7,017 nt of DNA from an uncultured Bacteroidales bacterium (GTDB taxonomy: Bacteria > Bacteroidota > Bacteroidia > Bacteroidales > Muribaculaceae): positions 1 through 7,017 of the forward strand of contig CAMWUH010000114.1 of the NCBI GenBank assembly GCA_947177325.1, read 5' to 3'. The position numbers and the translations under genes were made by a program. Below the pieces are notes generated by a model, which was not told the origin of the DNA, did not search any database, and worked only from the letters and a program-made list of their open reading frames with translations. Positions 6,401-7,017 of the stretch are shown in pieces. How positions within the stretch are numbered: the first letter of the stretch is position 1; each line of letters starts with the position of its first letter.

Positions 6401-6937
6401 ATGAACTATAATCAAATCATTGACAAATATTATCCCGCAGGCACTCGCTTGCGGGATATTTATATGCGCCATTGCCGCCAGGTGGCTGATAAGGCTCTTG
6501 CCATAGCTCATGGCAAGCGGTTGCCCTTACCTGACCCCGACATTGAAGCTGCCGCAATGCTCCACGACATAGGCATTTTTCTCACCGATGCTCCGGGCAT
6601 CGATTGCCACGGCTCGGAGCCATATATCAAGCACGGAGTGCTTGGTGCCGCTTTGCTCCGCCGAGAGGGAGTTGCGGAGAAGATAGCTGCCGTAGCCGAG
6701 CGTCATACCGGGGCGGGCATCACGGCCGAAGATATTCGCGACCTTTCGCTACCTATTCCCGAAGGTGACTACATGCCCCGAACTTTACTTGAGCGACTCA
6801 TTTGCTATGCCGACAAGTTCTACTCCAAGAGTGGCGATATGCAAGAGAAATCGCTTGAAAGGGTAGAGCAGTCAATGGCTCGCCACTCGGCTGCCACGCT
6901 CGCCCGCTTTCGTGCCCTCCACCGTGAGTTCGGTTGA
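6401..6937 (+). CDS. HD-domain (HDIG) phosphohydrolase of unknown substrate
   Basis: Small metal-dependent HD-superfamily protein, 178 residues, consisting of little more than the domain itself. Metal-ligand candidates are H24, the H55-D56 doublet in MLHDIGIF, H102 in ERHTGAG and D138 in CYADKFYSK, matching the H...HD...D pattern of the superfamily. H70 and H78 lie in the segment between. The N-terminus (MNYNQIIDKYYP) resembles uncharacterised HDIG proteins of other Bacteroidales as I remember them, which supports the ATG at 6401 over the internal ATG at 6464. HD proteins act on nucleotides, nucleotide second messengers or phosphomonoesters; nothing here tells which. It lies 14 bases after ilvE without an intervening promoter, so it is probably in the same transcript. 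A strong hairpin occupies codons 11-20. A perfect inverted repeat downstream closes the unit. Confidence 0.88.
   Translation: MNYNQIIDKYYPAGTRLRDIYMRHCRQVADKALAIAHGKRLPLPDPDIEAAAMLHDIGIFLTDAPGIDCHGSEPYIKHGVLGAALLRREGVAEKIAAVAERHTGAGITAEDIRDLSLPIPEGDYMPRTLLERLICYADKFYSKSGDMQEKSLERVEQSMARHSAATLARFRALHREFG
6431..6458 (+). other. GC-rich hairpin inside the 5' end of the HD gene
   Basis: TATCCCGCA (6431-6439) is repeated inverted as TGCGGGATA (6450-6458). The stem extends inward through one G-U and two G-C pairs to an ACTC tetraloop (6443-6446), giving 12 pairs in 28 bases. It starts 30 bases into the HD coding sequence and 45 bases after the ilvE stop, and is followed by TTTATAT. It may restrain translation of the HD protein or partly end the ilvE transcript, or it may be a chance result of codon choice; the sequence alone does not decide. 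Confidence 0.4.
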
Positions 6938-6967
6938 GATTCCCGGCATCTCATTCAGCTTATAACA

Positions 6968-7014
6968 TAAGAGAGGTTCATCCGAGCATTTCTATGCGTG
7001 ATGAACCTCTCTTA
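6968..7014. terminator. Long hairpin after the HD gene, probable bidirectional terminator
   Basis: A perfect 15-base inverted repeat (6968-6982 against 7000-7014, containing AGAGAGGTTCATC and its complement) encloses a 17-base loop, in which GCAT (6986-6989) and ATGC (6994-6997) can form a second short stem capped by TTCT. It begins 30 bases after the HD gene stop codon, where a terminator is expected. No run of T follows within the last three visible bases, so intrinsic termination is not certain. Symmetry makes it equally usable from a convergent gene beyond the window. Bases 6938-6967 show nothing else. Confidence 0.6.
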
Positions 7015-7017
7015 ATC

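Overview
The window reads as an ordinary stretch of a Bacteroidota chromosome, most likely order Bacteroidales. A Muribaculaceae- or Bacteroides-like host is suggested by how familiar the IlvE, HD-protein and UDP-glucuronate epimerase sequences look; this is from memory, not from a search. Supporting signs are the lack of Shine-Dalgarno sequences before the genes, A/T-rich leaders, and a TAnnTTTG-type -7 promoter box upstream of ilvE. All genes lie on the + strand.

Layout: positions 1-654 hold the 3' end of the RNase R gene (rnr), cut by the window edge. After a 52-base gap come four tightly packed genes (707-5253): UDP-glucose 6-dehydrogenase (ugd), two GT4-type glycosyltransferases and a UDP-glucuronate 4-epimerase-like SDR protein. 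Their junctions are 11 bases, a 4-base ATGA overlap, and 16 bases, so they probably form one transcription unit. It closes with an AT-rich hairpin terminator at 5263-5298. A promoter follows almost immediately and drives ilvE (branched-chain amino acid aminotransferase, 5358-6386) and, 14 bases later, a small HD-domain phosphohydrolase (6401-6937). A long perfect hairpin at 6968-7014 ends the window.

How the genes fit together: ugd would make UDP-glucuronate from UDP-glucose, the epimerase would convert it to UDP-galacturonate, and the two glycosyltransferases could build a surface glycan containing such a uronic acid. No flippase, polymerase, initiating transferase or export gene is in view, so the glycan type (capsule, LPS O-chain, exopolysaccharide or protein glycan) cannot be told. 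ilvE is core metabolism and appears unrelated.

The points most worth a second look are the first glycosyltransferase gene (2038-3111), which is much more AT-rich and AGA-rich than its neighbours and looks like an acquired cassette, and a strong GC-rich hairpin inside the first 20 codons of the HD gene. I saw no RNA gene, CRISPR array, insertion sequence or convincing new system. No gene-free stretch exceeds about 105 bases.
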